64,000 nt of DNA. It comes from Mycolicibacterium wolinskyi (lineage in GTDB: Bacteria > Actinomycetota > Actinomycetes > Mycobacteriales > Mycobacteriaceae). Shown one piece after another: positions 16,355 through 24,744 of this stretch. A program made the position numbers and the translations under genes. The stretch covers positions 124,001 to 188,000 of the forward strand of contig NZ_LQQA01000032.1 in assembly GCF_002101965.1 (NCBI RefSeq), read 5' to 3'. Each line of letters starts with the position of its first letter. Position 1 is the first letter of the stretch. Below the pieces are notes generated by a model. It had not been told where the DNA came from and did not search any database. It saw only the letters and a list, made by a program, of their open reading frames with translations.

Positions 16355-17379
16355 ACATCGACATGGCGGCGCTGCATGCCATCGAAGCGGACAAGGGCAT
16401 CACGGTCGACGTGGTCGTGGAGACGATCAAATCGGCACTGCTGACGGCCTACCGCCACACCGAGGGCCACGAACCCGACGCCCGCATCGACATCGATCGC
16501 AAGACCGGTGTGGTGAAGGTGATCGCCCGTCAAACCGATGCCGACGGCAACGTCATCCATGAATGGGACGACACCCCAGAGGGTTTCGGCCGGATCGCGG
16601 CCACCACGGCGCGGCAGGTGATCCTGCAGCGGCTGCGCGATGCGGAGAACGAGAAGAACTACGGTGAGTTCTCCGCCCGCGAGGGCGACATCGTGGCCGG
16701 CGTGATCCAGCGCGATGCCCGCGCCAACGCGCGCGGCCTGGTGGTGGTGCGGATGGGCAGTGAGACCAAGGGGTCGGAAGGCGTCATCCCGTCCGCCGAG
16801 CAGGTGCCGGGCGAGCGCTACGAACACGGCGACCGGTTGCGCTGCTACGTCGTCGGTGTGACGCGCGGTGCCCGTGAGCCGCTGATCACGCTGTCGCGTA
16901 CGCACCCGAACCTCGTGCGCAAGCTGTTCTCGCTCGAGGTGCCCGAGATCGCCGACGGCTCGGTCGAGATCGTGGCCGTGGCGCGCGAGGCCGGGCACCG
17001 CTCCAAGATCGCGGTCACGTCCCGGGTTCCGGGCCTCAACGCCAAGGGCGCGTGCATCGGGCCGATGGGGCAGCGCGTGCGCAACGTGATGAGCGAACTG
17101 TCCGGCGAGAAGATCGACATCATCGACTACGACGAAGACCCGTCGCGGTTCGTCGCCAACGCGCTCTCACCGGCCAAGGTGGTCTCGGTATCGGTGATCG
17201 ACGAGGCCGGCCGGGCGGCGCGCGTTGTGGTGCCGGATTTCCAGCTCTCGCTCGCCATCGGCAAGGAAGGTCAGAATGCCAGGTTGGCGGCCAGGTTGAC
17301 CGGCTGGCGGATCGATATTCGCAGCGACGCGGCCCCCGCGCCGGACTCGGATGCCCGCCACGGGGCGGTACACGATTGA
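16351..17379 (+). CDS. nusA: transcription termination/antitermination factor NusA
   Basis: A 342-residue RNA polymerase-associated factor for pausing, termination and rRNA antitermination. Domains in order are the N-terminal polymerase-binding domain (1-125), the S1 domain (REGDIVAGVIQRDARANARGLVVVRMG, about 105-180) and two KH domains (VPGLNAKGACIGPMGQRVRNVMSELSGEKIDII and LSLAIGKEGQNARLAARLTGWRIDI). The C-terminal acidic repeats of E. coli NusA are absent, as is normal in mycobacteria. It starts inside the rimP stop (ATGA). Confidence 0.96.
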   Translation: MNIDMAALHAIEADKGITVDVVVETIKSALLTAYRHTEGHEPDARIDIDRKTGVVKVIARQTDADGNVIHEWDDTPEGFGRIAATTARQVILQRLRDAENEKNYGEFSAREGDIVAGVIQRDARANARGLVVVRMGSETKGSEGVIPSAEQVPGERYEHGDRLRCYVVGVTRGAREPLITLSRTHPNLVRKLFSLEVPEIADGSVEIVAVAREAGHRSKIAVTSRVPGLNAKGACIGPMGQRVRNVMSELSGEKIDIIDYDEDPSRFVANALSPAKVVSVSVIDEAGRAARVVVPDFQLSLAIGKEGQNARLAARLTGWRIDIRSDAAPAPDSDARHGAVHD

Positions 17380-17430
17380 CGGCAGTGACCGGCGTTTCAA
17401 ATCACAAGGCATGGGGCGGTAGACTCAGCC

Positions 17431-17781
17431 GTGATCCAGCGCGAGACTCCGGCTTCGACGCGTGAACGCAGCTCCGGCACCCCTGCCGGCCCGGTGCGGA
17501 CATGTATCGGCTGCCGGAAGCGAGAGTTGGCCGCCGAACTGCTTCGTGTAGTCGCAGTGACAGACGGGAACGGCGAATGCGCCGTCACCGTTGACACCAC
17601 GGCAAGCCTGCCCGGGCGAGGTGCTTGGTTGCACCCCGACCAGCAGTGCGCACAGGTGGCAGTCCGGCGGCGGGCCTTCGCACGAGCACTGCGAATCACC
17701 GGTTCACCGGATACATCCGCGGTGGTCGCCTTCGTCGAGAGACTTGGGACGCCCGACCACCCCGGTCAAGAGAACAGGTAG
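17431..17781 (+). CDS. ylxR: YlxR/DUF448 RNA-binding protein
   Basis: A 116-residue protein with the family signature GPVRTCIGCRKRELAAELLRVV near residues 20-42, followed by GRGAWLHPDQQCAQVAVRRRAFARALR. YlxR proteins are found between nusA and infB across bacteria; in Bacillus and relatives the homologue binds RNase P RNA (RnpM). The first 18 residues are polar and variable. Translation starts at GTG 17431, 51 nt after nusA. A 102 nt gap with a small GGCGC/GCGCC dyad separates it from infB. Confidence 0.9.
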   Translation: MIQRETPASTRERSSGTPAGPVRTCIGCRKRELAAELLRVVAVTDGNGECAVTVDTTASLPGRGAWLHPDQQCAQVAVRRRAFARALRITGSPDTSAVVAFVERLGTPDHPGQENR

Positions 17782-17883
17782 CGAAGAACATGAGCACACC
17801 GTGAAGTCCCGATGACCATGCGTCATAGCTAAACCCGAGGCGCGGCGCCTACCACCGCTGTTGCCTCCAGACGAGGAGATGTA

Positions 17884-20682
17884 GTGGCAGGTAAGGCCCG
17901 TGTACACGAGTTGGCCAAGGAACTCGGTGTCACAAGTAAAGAACTCTTAGCAACGCTCAAAGAGCAGGGCGAGTTCGTCAAGTCGGCGTCCTCCACGGTG
18001 GAGGCGCCGGTCGCGCGTCGGCTGCGCGAAACGTTCGGCACGAAGTCTGATTCGAAGGCCGGCAAGAAAGCCGATGACAAACCCCGTAGCCAGCCGGCCG
18101 CCGGTAACGGTGCTGCCGCGGCTCCCAAGCCGTCCGGCCCCACGCCGTCCACGGCCGCCCGGCCGGGCCCGCCGGCCAAGCCAGCACCCGCGGCCGCCGC
18201 ACCGACGCCGTCCGCGCCGGTGAAGCCGTCCGCACCCAAGCCAGCTGCGCCGCAGCCCCCGGCCGCGCCGAGCGCGCCTGCGCCTGCCGCGCCCGCGCCC
18301 GCCGCTAGCGCTCCGGCCGCGACGCCCACCCCGGCGCCGCGCCCGACTCCGGGTGCCACGCCCGGCCCGAGGCCGGGTCCGGCGCCCAAGCCCGCGCCGC
18401 GCGCCCCGCGTGTCGGCAACAACCCGTTCTCCACGCAGCAGCCCGCGGAGCGTCCGATCCCGCGGCCGCAGCCCCGTCCCGGCGCTCCGCGTCCGGGCGG
18501 CGGCCCGCGGCCGTCTCCCGGCAATATGCCGCCGCGTCCCGCGGGCGCGGGTGCGCCCGGTCGTGGCGGACCCCGTCCCGGACCGCGTCCCGGCGGCGGA
18601 CCCCGCCCCGGTGCAGGTCAAGGCGGTCGTCCCGGTGGCGGTGGCGGCGGTAACTACCGCGGCGGCGGTGCCGGTGGCGGCGGTGGCGCAGCTGCCGGTG
18701 GCGGCGGTTTCCGTGGTCGTCCCGGTGGCGGTGGCGGCGGTGGCCGCCCCGGCCAGCGCGGCGGTGCCGCCGGTGCGTTCGGTCGTCCCGGTGGTGCGCC
18801 CAAGCGTGGCCGCAAGTCGAAGCGCGCGAAACGCGCCGAGTACGAGAACATGCAGGCGCCCGTCGTCGGTGGTGTGCGGTTGCCGCACGGCAACGGCGAG
18901 ACCATCCGGCTGGCCCGCGGTGCGTCGCTGTCCGACTTCGCCGACAAGATCAACGCCAACCCGGCATCGCTCGTGCAGGCGCTGTTCAACCTCGGTGAGA
19001 TGGTCACCGCGACGCAGTCGGTCGGTGACGAGACGCTCGAGCTGCTCGGCAGTGAGATGAACTACGTCGTGCAGGTCGTCTCGCCCGAGGACGAGGACCG
19101 TGAGCTGCTGGAATCCTTCGACCTCACCTATGGCGAGGACGAAGGCGGCGAGGAGGACCTGGAGGTCCGCCCGCCGGTGGTCACCGTCATGGGCCACGTC
19201 GACCACGGCAAGACCCGACTGCTGGACACCATCCGGAACGCCAGTGTCCGCGAGGGCGAGGCCGGCGGCATCACCCAGCACATCGGTGCCTACCAGGTCG
19301 AGGTCGACCTCGACGGCACCGTCCGCCCGATCACCTTCATCGACACCCCGGGTCACGAGGCGTTCACCGCCATGCGTGCCCGCGGTGCGAAGGCCACCGA
19401 CATCGCGATCCTCGTGGTCGCGGCCGACGACGGTGTCATGCCGCAGACGGTGGAGGCGATCAACCACGCGCAGGCCGCCGACGTGCCGATCGTGGTCGCG
19501 GTCAACAAGATCGACAAGGAAGGTGCCGACCCGCAGAAGATCCGCGGTCAGCTCACCGAATACGGGCTGATTCCCGAGGATTACGGCGGCGACACCATGT
19601 TCGTCGACATCTCGGCCAAGCAGGGCACCAACATCGAGGCCTTGCTGGAAGCGGTCGTGCTGACCGCCGACGCCGCACTGGACCTGCGGGCCAACCCCGA
19701 CATGGAGGCCCAGGGCGTGGCGATCGAGGCGCACCTCGACCGTGGCCGCGGACCGGTCGCGACCGTGCTCATCCAGCGCGGCACGCTGCGGGTCGGCGAC
19801 TCGGTGGTGGCAGGCGACGCCTACGGCCGCGTCCGCCGCATGGTCGACGAGCACGGCGAGGACGTCGAAGAGGCACTGCCGTCGCGTCCCGTCCAGGTCG
19901 TCGGCTTCACGTCGGTGCCCGGCGCCGGTGACAACTTCCTGGTCGTCGACGAGGACCGCATCGCCCGCCAGATCGCCGACCGGCGCAGCGCGCGCAAGCG
20001 CAACGCGCTGGCCGCGCGCAGCCGCAAGCGCATCAGCCTCGAGGACCTGGATTCGGCGCTGAAGGAAACCAGCCAGCTGAACCTCATCCTCAAGGGCGAC
20101 AACGCCGGTACGGTCGAGGCGCTCGAGGAGGCCCTGCTGGGCATCCAGGTCGACGACGAGGTCGAGCTGCGGGTCATCGACCGTGGAGTCGGTGGGGTCA
20201 CCGAGACCAACGTCAACCTGGCGTCGGCCTCGGACGCGATCATCATCGGCTTCAACGTCCGTGCCGAGGGCAAGGCGACCGAGCTGGCCAACCGCGAAGG
20301 TGTGGAGATCCGGTACTACTCGGTGATCTACCAGGCCATCGACGAGATCGAGAGCGCGCTCAAGGGCATGCTCAAGCCGGTCTACGAGGAGAAGGAGCTC
20401 GGCCGCGCCGAGATCCGCGCCATCTTCCGGTCGTCGAAGGTCGGCAACATCGCCGGCTGCCTGGTCACCTCGGGCATCATGCGGCGTAACGCCAAGGCGC
20501 GTCTGCTCCGCGACAACGTGGTGGTCGCCCAGAACCTCACGGTGTCCTCGCTGCGCCGCGAGAAGGACGACGTCACCGAGGTGCGCGACGGTTACGAATG
20601 CGGTCTCACGCTGACGTACTCGGACATCAAGGAAGGCGATGTCATCGAGACGTACGAGCTCGTCGAGAAAGCACGTACCTAG
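17884..20682 (+). CDS. infB: translation initiation factor IF-2
   Basis: A 932-residue GTPase that brings initiator tRNA to the 30S subunit. The N-terminal IF2N motif (VHELAKELGVTSKELLATLKEQGEFVKS) is followed by a disordered Pro/Ala-rich stretch (about 60-200) and a Gly/Arg/Pro-rich stretch (about 200-320). The G domain begins VVTVMGHVDHGKT near residue 436 and continues with DTPGHEAFTAMRARGA and NKID, then domains II-IV. AGGAGAT precedes the start; the base just before the codon makes GTG at 17884. rbfA begins 2 nt after the stop. Confidence 0.97.
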   Translation: MAGKARVHELAKELGVTSKELLATLKEQGEFVKSASSTVEAPVARRLRETFGTKSDSKAGKKADDKPRSQPAAGNGAAAAPKPSGPTPSTAARPGPPAKPAPAAAAPTPSAPVKPSAPKPAAPQPPAAPSAPAPAAPAPAASAPAATPTPAPRPTPGATPGPRPGPAPKPAPRAPRVGNNPFSTQQPAERPIPRPQPRPGAPRPGGGPRPSPGNMPPRPAGAGAPGRGGPRPGPRPGGGPRPGAGQGGRPGGGGGGNYRGGGAGGGGGAAAGGGGFRGRPGGGGGGGRPGQRGGAAGAFGRPGGAPKRGRKSKRAKRAEYENMQAPVVGGVRLPHGNGETIRLARGASLSDFADKINANPASLVQALFNLGEMVTATQSVGDETLELLGSEMNYVVQVVSPEDEDRELLESFDLTYGEDEGGEEDLEVRPPVVTVMGHVDHGKTRLLDTIRNASVREGEAGGITQHIGAYQVEVDLDGTVRPITFIDTPGHEAFTAMRARGAKATDIAILVVAADDGVMPQTVEAINHAQAADVPIVVAVNKIDKEGADPQKIRGQLTEYGLIPEDYGGDTMFVDISAKQGTNIEALLEAVVLTADAALDLRANPDMEAQGVAIEAHLDRGRGPVATVLIQRGTLRVGDSVVAGDAYGRVRRMVDEHGEDVEEALPSRPVQVVGFTSVPGAGDNFLVVDEDRIARQIADRRSARKRNALAARSRKRISLEDLDSALKETSQLNLILKGDNAGTVEALEEALLGIQVDDEVELRVIDRGVGGVTETNVNLASASDAIIIGFNVRAEGKATELANREGVEIRYYSVIYQAIDEIESALKGMLKPVYEEKELGRAEIRAIFRSSKVGNIAGCLVTSGIMRRNAKARLLRDNVVVAQNLTVSSLRREKDDVTEVRDGYECGLTLTYSDIKEGDVIETYELVEKART

Positions 20683-20684
20683 AA

Positions 20685-21185
20685 GTGGCTGATCCTGCAC
20701 GCGCGAAACGACTCGCCAAGCGGATCTCCACGATCGTGGCCTCGGCCATCGAGTACGAGATCAAAGATCCTCGTCTCGCCGGGGTCACGATCACCGATGC
20801 GAAGGTATCGGGGGATCTGCACGACGCCACGCTGTACTACACGGTGATGGGTGCGACGCTCGACGACGCCCCGGACTACGAGGGTGCCGCGGCGGCGCTG
20901 GAGAAGGCCAAGGGCGTACTGCGCTCGAAGGCCGGGGCCAGCCTCGGTGTCCGGTTCACCCCGACTCTGGCGTTCGTCCGCGACACCGTGCCCGACGCGG
21001 CCCACCGGATGGAGGAGCTGCTGGCCCGGGCGCGGGCCGCCGACGAGGAAGTCGCCAGAGTTCGGGAGGGTGCCACGCACGCCGGCGACGCCGACCCGTA
21101 CCGTGTGAACGGGGCGGAGGAAAACGGGCCAGCAGACGGGGCAAACGCTGAGGATGCCGGTGACGACGACCGATCGGACGACTGA
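20685..21185 (+). CDS. rbfA: ribosome-binding factor A
   Basis: A 166-residue KH-like factor needed for 16S rRNA 5' end maturation and cold adaptation. It has the family sequence RLAKRISTIVASAIEYEIKDPRLAGVTITDAKVSGDLHDATLYYTV and GVRFTPTLAFVRDTVPDAAHRMEELLARAR. The acidic C-terminal tail (from about residue 130) is the mycobacterial extension. GTG 20685 lies 2 nt after the infB stop. The 3' end overlaps the nrnA reading frame by up to 32 nt. Confidence 0.94.
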   Translation: MADPARAKRLAKRISTIVASAIEYEIKDPRLAGVTITDAKVSGDLHDATLYYTVMGATLDDAPDYEGAAAALEKAKGVLRSKAGASLGVRFTPTLAFVRDTVPDAAHRMEELLARARAADEEVARVREGATHAGDADPYRVNGAEENGPADGANAEDAGDDDRSDD

Positions 21186-22155
21186 CATAGTTCCTGGCGT
21201 GCGCGTCAACGCACACCAGGCCGCCGACCTGCTGTCGGAAGCGTCGAGCGTCAGTGTGGTCTGTCACGTCTATCCCGACGCCGACACGATCGGCGCCGGG
21301 CTGGCCCTCGCCCAGGTCCTGGAGGGTGCCGGTAAGCAGGTCGAAGTCGCGTTCGCGGCTCCCGCCGAGCTTCCCGAGTCACTGCAGACGCTGCCGGGTG
21401 GTCATCTGCTGGTCGCACCCGAGACGATGCGCGACGACGCCGAACTGGTTGTCACGGTGGACATTCCGAGTGTCAACCGGCTCGGCGCGCTGCGCGATCT
21501 CGCCGAGGACGGTCGCCGCGTGCTCGTGATCGACCACCACGCATCCAACCAATTGTTCGGCAGCGCCAACTACGTCGATCCGACCGCGGATTCCACCACG
21601 ATGCTGGTGGCGGAATTGCTCGACGCCTGGGGCAAGCCGATCGACGAGCAGGTCGCCCACTGCCTCTACGCGGGGCTCACCACCGACACCGGCTCGTTCC
21701 GGTGGGCCACCGCACGCGCGCATCGGCTCGCGGCCCGGCTCGTCGAACTCGGCGTGGACAACGCCGCCATCAGTCGCACCCTGCTGGACACTCACCCGTT
21801 CGCGTGGCTGCCGATGTTGTCGCGGGTGCTGGCGTCGGCCCGGCTGCTGCCCGACGCCGTGGACGGCCGCGGTTTCGTGTACGCCGTCGTCGCGCACTCC
21901 GAGTGGGCGAGCGCCCGCCCCGAGGAAGTCGAGAGCATCGTCGACATCGTCCGCACCACACAGCAGGCTGAGGTCGCCGCGGTGTTCAAGGAGATCGAAC
22001 CGATGCACTGGTCGGTGTCCATGCGGGCCAAGTCGGTCAACCTGGCTCAGATCGCCAGTTCGTTCGGCGGCGGCGGACACCCGCATGCGGCGGGGTACTC
22101 GGCCACCGGCCGGGCCGATGACGTCGTGCAGGCACTCACGCAAGCTCTTGGCTGA
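21154..22155 (+). CDS. nrnA: DHH-family oligoribonuclease / pAp phosphatase NrnA
   Basis: A 333-residue phosphoesterase that degrades short RNAs, 3'-phosphoadenosine 5'-phosphate and, in mycobacteria, cyclic-di-AMP products (Rv2837c homologue). It shows the DHH motifs VCHVYPDADTIGAG, VTVDIPS and VIDHHASNQLFG, and the DHHA1 glycine motif SFGGGGHPHAAGY near the C-terminus. The start is ambiguous: ATG 21154 and GTG 21160 (VTTTDRTT) both lie inside rbfA, and the second aligns better with the M. tuberculosis start. The stop overlaps the start region of the MATE gene. Confidence 0.92.
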   Translation: MPVTTTDRTTDIVPGVRVNAHQAADLLSEASSVSVVCHVYPDADTIGAGLALAQVLEGAGKQVEVAFAAPAELPESLQTLPGGHLLVAPETMRDDAELVVTVDIPSVNRLGALRDLAEDGRRVLVIDHHASNQLFGSANYVDPTADSTTMLVAELLDAWGKPIDEQVAHCLYAGLTTDTGSFRWATARAHRLAARLVELGVDNAAISRTLLDTHPFAWLPMLSRVLASARLLPDAVDGRGFVYAVVAHSEWASARPEEVESIVDIVRTTQQAEVAAVFKEIEPMHWSVSMRAKSVNLAQIASSFGGGGHPHAAGYSATGRADDVVQALTQALG

Positions 22156-23482
22156 ACCAGCGGGCGACCTGCCCGTCGCCCCGGCCACAAGCCGTCGCAT
22201 CGCGGGTCTGGCCCTGCCCGCACTCGGGGTGCTGGCCGCCGAACCCATCTATCTGCTGTTCGACATCGCGATCATCGGACGTCTCGGCGCGGTCAGCCTG
22301 GCCGGTTTGGCCATCGGCGGGCTGATCCTGAGCCTGGTCAGTTCACAACTGACATTCCTGTCCTACGGCACCACGGCCCGCTCCGCCCGGTTCTACGGCG
22401 CGGGCGACCGGCCCGCTGCGGTCGGTGAAGGCGTGCAGGCCACGTGGCTCGCGCTGGCCCTCGGCTTGGCGATCGTGATCGTCGTGCAGGCGGTGGCCGG
22501 GCCGCTCGTCTCGGTGCTCGCGGCCGGTGGCGACATCGCCGAAGCGGCGCTGCCGTGGTTGCGCATCGCGATCCTGGCCGCCCCGGCCATCCTGGTGTCG
22601 CTGGCAGGAAACGGGTGGATGCGCGGCGTGCAGGACACCGTACGCCCGCTGCGCTACGTGGTGTTCGGCTTCGCGGTGTCGGCGGTGTTGTGCCCGCTGC
22701 TGGTCTACGGCTGGCTCGGCCTGCCCCGGATGGGCTTGCCCGGGTCCGCGGTGGCCAACCTCGTCGGCCAGTGGCTGGCCGCGGTGCTGTTCATGTGGGC
22801 GCTGCTCGCCGAGAAGGTGAACCTGCGAATCCAGCCCGCAGTGCTACGGGCTCAGCTCGTGATGGGCCGCGATCTGCTGTTGCGCACCATGGCCTTTCAG
22901 GCGTGTTTCGTGTCCGCGGGTGCGGTGGCGGCCCGGTTCGGCGCGGCCGCGGTGGCCGCGCACCAGGTGGTCCTGCAGCTGTGGAGTTTCCTTGCCCTGG
23001 TGCTGGATTCGTTGGCCATCGCCGCGCAGTCGCTGGTGGGGGCGGCGCTGGGCGCGGGCCAGCTCGCCCACGCCAAGTCGGTGGCCTGGCGCGTCACGGT
23101 GTTCTCGGCGTTGGCCGGTGTGGTGCTCGCGGTGGTGTTCGCGGTCGGTGCGTCGATCCTGCCGCCGGTGTTCACGAACGACGAATCGGTGCTCGCGGCG
23201 ATCGGCGTGCCATGGTGGTTCCTCGTCGCGCAATTGCCCGTCGCCGGAATCGTTTTCGCACTCGACGGGGTCCTGCTCGGCGCCGGTGACGCGAAGTTCA
23301 TGCGCAACGCCACGCTGATCAGTGCACTGATCGGCTTTCTACCGTTGATCTGGCTGTCACTCGCGTTCGGCTGGGGACTGCTCGGCATCTGGTCGGGCTT
23401 GAGCACTTTCATGGTCCTGCGACTGGTCTTCGTCGGCTGGCGCGCATTCTCCGGCCGCTGGCTCGTGCCGGGCACTGCCTAG
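22148..23482 (+). CDS. dinF: MATE family efflux transporter DinF
   Basis: A 444-residue inner-membrane protein with twelve predicted hydrophobic segments, of the multidrug and toxic compound extrusion family. It begins after the signature ALPALGVLAAEPIYLLFDIAIIGRLGAVSLAGLAIGG and has the internal repeat-like second half FQACFVSAGAVAARFGAAAVAAHQVVLQLWS. TTG 22148, inside the nrnA stop region, gives an N-terminus similar in length to the M. tuberculosis protein; ATG 22118 is an in-frame alternative inside nrnA. It ends the rimP-to-dinF operon and converges on a methyltransferase gene across repeat copy B. Confidence 0.88.
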   Translation: MAEPAGDLPVAPATSRRIAGLALPALGVLAAEPIYLLFDIAIIGRLGAVSLAGLAIGGLILSLVSSQLTFLSYGTTARSARFYGAGDRPAAVGEGVQATWLALALGLAIVIVVQAVAGPLVSVLAAGGDIAEAALPWLRIAILAAPAILVSLAGNGWMRGVQDTVRPLRYVVFGFAVSAVLCPLLVYGWLGLPRMGLPGSAVANLVGQWLAAVLFMWALLAEKVNLRIQPAVLRAQLVMGRDLLLRTMAFQACFVSAGAVAARFGAAAVAAHQVVLQLWSFLALVLDSLAIAAQSLVGAALGAGQLAHAKSVAWRVTVFSALAGVVLAVVFAVGASILPPVFTNDESVLAAIGVPWWFLVAQLPVAGIVFALDGVLLGAGDAKFMRNATLISALIGFLPLIWLSLAFGWGLLGIWSGLSTFMVLRLVFVGWRAFSGRWLVPGTA

Positions 23483-23491
23483 TTCCCACCG

Positions 23492-23549
23492 CGAGCGACC
23501 GTGTTTGTACGCAACACGCCGTGGATTTCCGTACAGCAGTGGTCGCTCA
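23492..23549. repeat. dispersed palindromic repeat, copy B (dinF/methyltransferase junction)
   Basis: A palindrome with the intact arm on the left (23492-23512, the reverse complement of the arm of copies A and C) and a degenerate right arm (about 23530-23549, CGTACAGCAGTGGTCGCTCA). The copy is therefore inverted relative to A and C. It fills most of the 80 nt between the convergent ends of dinF and the methyltransferase and could act as a bidirectional terminator. Confidence 0.82.
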
Positions 23550-23562
23550 CGCGGTGAATTCG

Positions 23563-24171
23563 TCAGCGCCGCGTCCCACTGACAATCCACACGGCGCCTC
23601 GGCCGCTTCCATGGGTGCCCACACACACGTTGTCGAAACCGGTGTTGCGGCACAGCGCGGCGAAAGACTCGGCCTGCTGCTGCGTCCAGCCGTGACTGGC
23701 CAGGCCCTTCGCACCGACCGGTGACTGCCGCTCGATCGCGATCAGCCGTCCGCCGGGGGACAGCACCCGATGTGCCTCGCCGACCGCCTTGTCGACGTTC
23801 TGCCAGTGATGCACGGTGGCCAGCGCCCAGACAACGGTCGCGGTGCCGTCCTCGACGGGCACGTCCTCGGCCGTGCCCTCCCTCCATGTGATGTCGCCCT
23901 TGCGGGTGACGAAGCCGGCGACGCGCAACATCGCAGCGGACGGGTCGACGCCTGTCACGCGCGCACCGCTGCGGGCGGCGACGCGGGCCGCGGTGCCCGG
24001 CCCGCAACCCACGTCGACGATGTGATCGGCGGGGGAGACGTCGGCGACGCGGGCGGCGAGTTTGGCTTTGGCGCGGCCGACGAGCATGAACATGACCCCG
24101 AACAGCACGCCGGTCGCCCCGGAGAATCCCGGATGGTCGGCGTGGTGGTTGATCGCAAGCGCGGCATTCAT
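23563..24171 (-). CDS. class I SAM-dependent methyltransferase
   Basis: A 202-residue methyltransferase of the UbiE/Methyltransf_11 type. Motif I is DVGCGPGTAARVAARSG near residues 44-60, and post-I is VTGVDPSAAMLRVA. Motif II lies around TATVVWALATVHHW and motif III around VLSPGGRLIAIE. The hydrophobic N-terminal helix (TGVLFGVMFMLVGRAKAKLAARVAD) is common in this subgroup. The substrate is unknown. ATG 24171 coincides with the predicted transcription start of a MerR-type promoter (24178-24208), so the mRNA is probably leaderless. It is divergent from a MerR regulator that likely controls it. Confidence 0.82.
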   Translation of the reverse strand: MNAALAINHHADHPGFSGATGVLFGVMFMLVGRAKAKLAARVADVSPADHIVDVGCGPGTAARVAARSGARVTGVDPSAAMLRVAGFVTRKGDITWREGTAEDVPVEDGTATVVWALATVHHWQNVDKAVGEAHRVLSPGGRLIAIERQSPVGAKGLASHGWTQQQAESFAALCRNTGFDNVCVGTHGSGRGAVWIVSGTRR

Positions 24172-24177
24172 GCTTCG

Positions 24178-24208
24178 ACCTTGCCGGTTCAAGCTGGGTT
24201 GAAGTCAA
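24178..24208 (-). promoter_or_regulatory. MerR-type promoter with 19 bp spacer
   Basis: On the minus strand a TTGACT (24208-24203) and a CAAGGT (24183-24178) are separated by exactly 19 bp. That is the over-long spacer of promoters activated by MerR proteins. An inverted repeat TTCAA-N6-TTGAA (24188-24203) lies inside and at the edge of the spacer. The start codon of the methyltransferase is 7 nt downstream of the -10 box. The MerR gene at 24217 reads the other way. Confidence 0.72.
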
Positions 24209-24216
24209 ATGGCGGG

Positions 24217-24660
24217 ATGGACGTGATTTCGATCGGCGAAGCGGCCGCGCGGTTGCAGATGAGCGCGTCGGCGTTGCGGTATTACGACGAGCGCGGGCTC
24301 GTGTGCCCGCGGATGCGTCGGGGCGGCAAGCGGATGTATGGCCCCGACGAACTGCGCCGGCTCGCATTTCTCAAGATCGTGCACCGGTTGGGGCTGCCGC
24401 TCGACACCGCGGCCGCGGTACTCGACGCACCGAGCGAACAGTGGCGACAGACCGTACGTGAGCAGATCGCCGAACTGGACCGCGTGATCGCCCAAGCGCA
24501 AGGCGCACAACAGTTCCTGACGCACGCTTTGCATTGCCCGACCGATCACCCCGCCCGCGACTGCACCACCATGACCGGTGCCTTGGACCGGCTGGTCGAC
24601 GGCATGAGCGTCGAGGACCTCGCCGCCGAACAGACCGGGACGCGGTGGACCGCCGACTGA
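24217..24660 (+). CDS. MerR family transcriptional regulator
   Basis: A 147-residue regulator. The winged HTH is at the N-terminus (VISIGEAAARLQMSASALRYYDERGLVCPRMRRGGKRMYGPDELRRLAFLKIVHRLGL), followed by a dimerisation helix (WRQTVREQIAELDRVIAQAQGAQQFLTHAL). The C-terminal segment LHCPTDHPARDCTTM has two cysteines and two histidines that could bind metal or sense redox or electrophiles; the inducer is not known. ATG 24217 fits the HTH boundary. It is divergent from a methyltransferase whose promoter has MerR spacing. Repeat copy C follows the stop. Confidence 0.88.
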   Translation: MDVISIGEAAARLQMSASALRYYDERGLVCPRMRRGGKRMYGPDELRRLAFLKIVHRLGLPLDTAAAVLDAPSEQWRQTVREQIAELDRVIAQAQGAQQFLTHALHCPTDHPARDCTTMTGALDRLVDGMSVEDLAAEQTGTRWTAD

Positions 24661-24674
24661 CCCGTTGACCCCCG

Positions 24675-24732
24675 CGAGCGACCGCATTTGTACGCAGAAG
24701 TGCGGCGTGTCGCGTACAAACACGGTCGCTCG
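24675..24732. repeat. dispersed palindromic repeat, copy C (MerR/ABC junction)
   Basis: Inverted repeat with arms at 24675-24695 and 24712-24732 and a 16 nt loop. The right arm is identical to that of copy A over 21 nt. The left arm differs from its complement at two or three central positions (CATTTG for TGTTTG). Flanking CCGCG and CGCGG extend the dyad. It sits between the convergent ends of the MerR gene and the ABC ATPase gene. Confidence 0.86.
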
Positions 24733-24744
24733 CGGTGTGAAGGA

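Noticed and set aside
17947..20700. 917-codon open frame antisense to infB
   Set aside because: High GC and the biased third positions of infB keep the opposite frame open. Composition is His/Arg/Asp/Gly-rich without domains, and infB is unambiguous.
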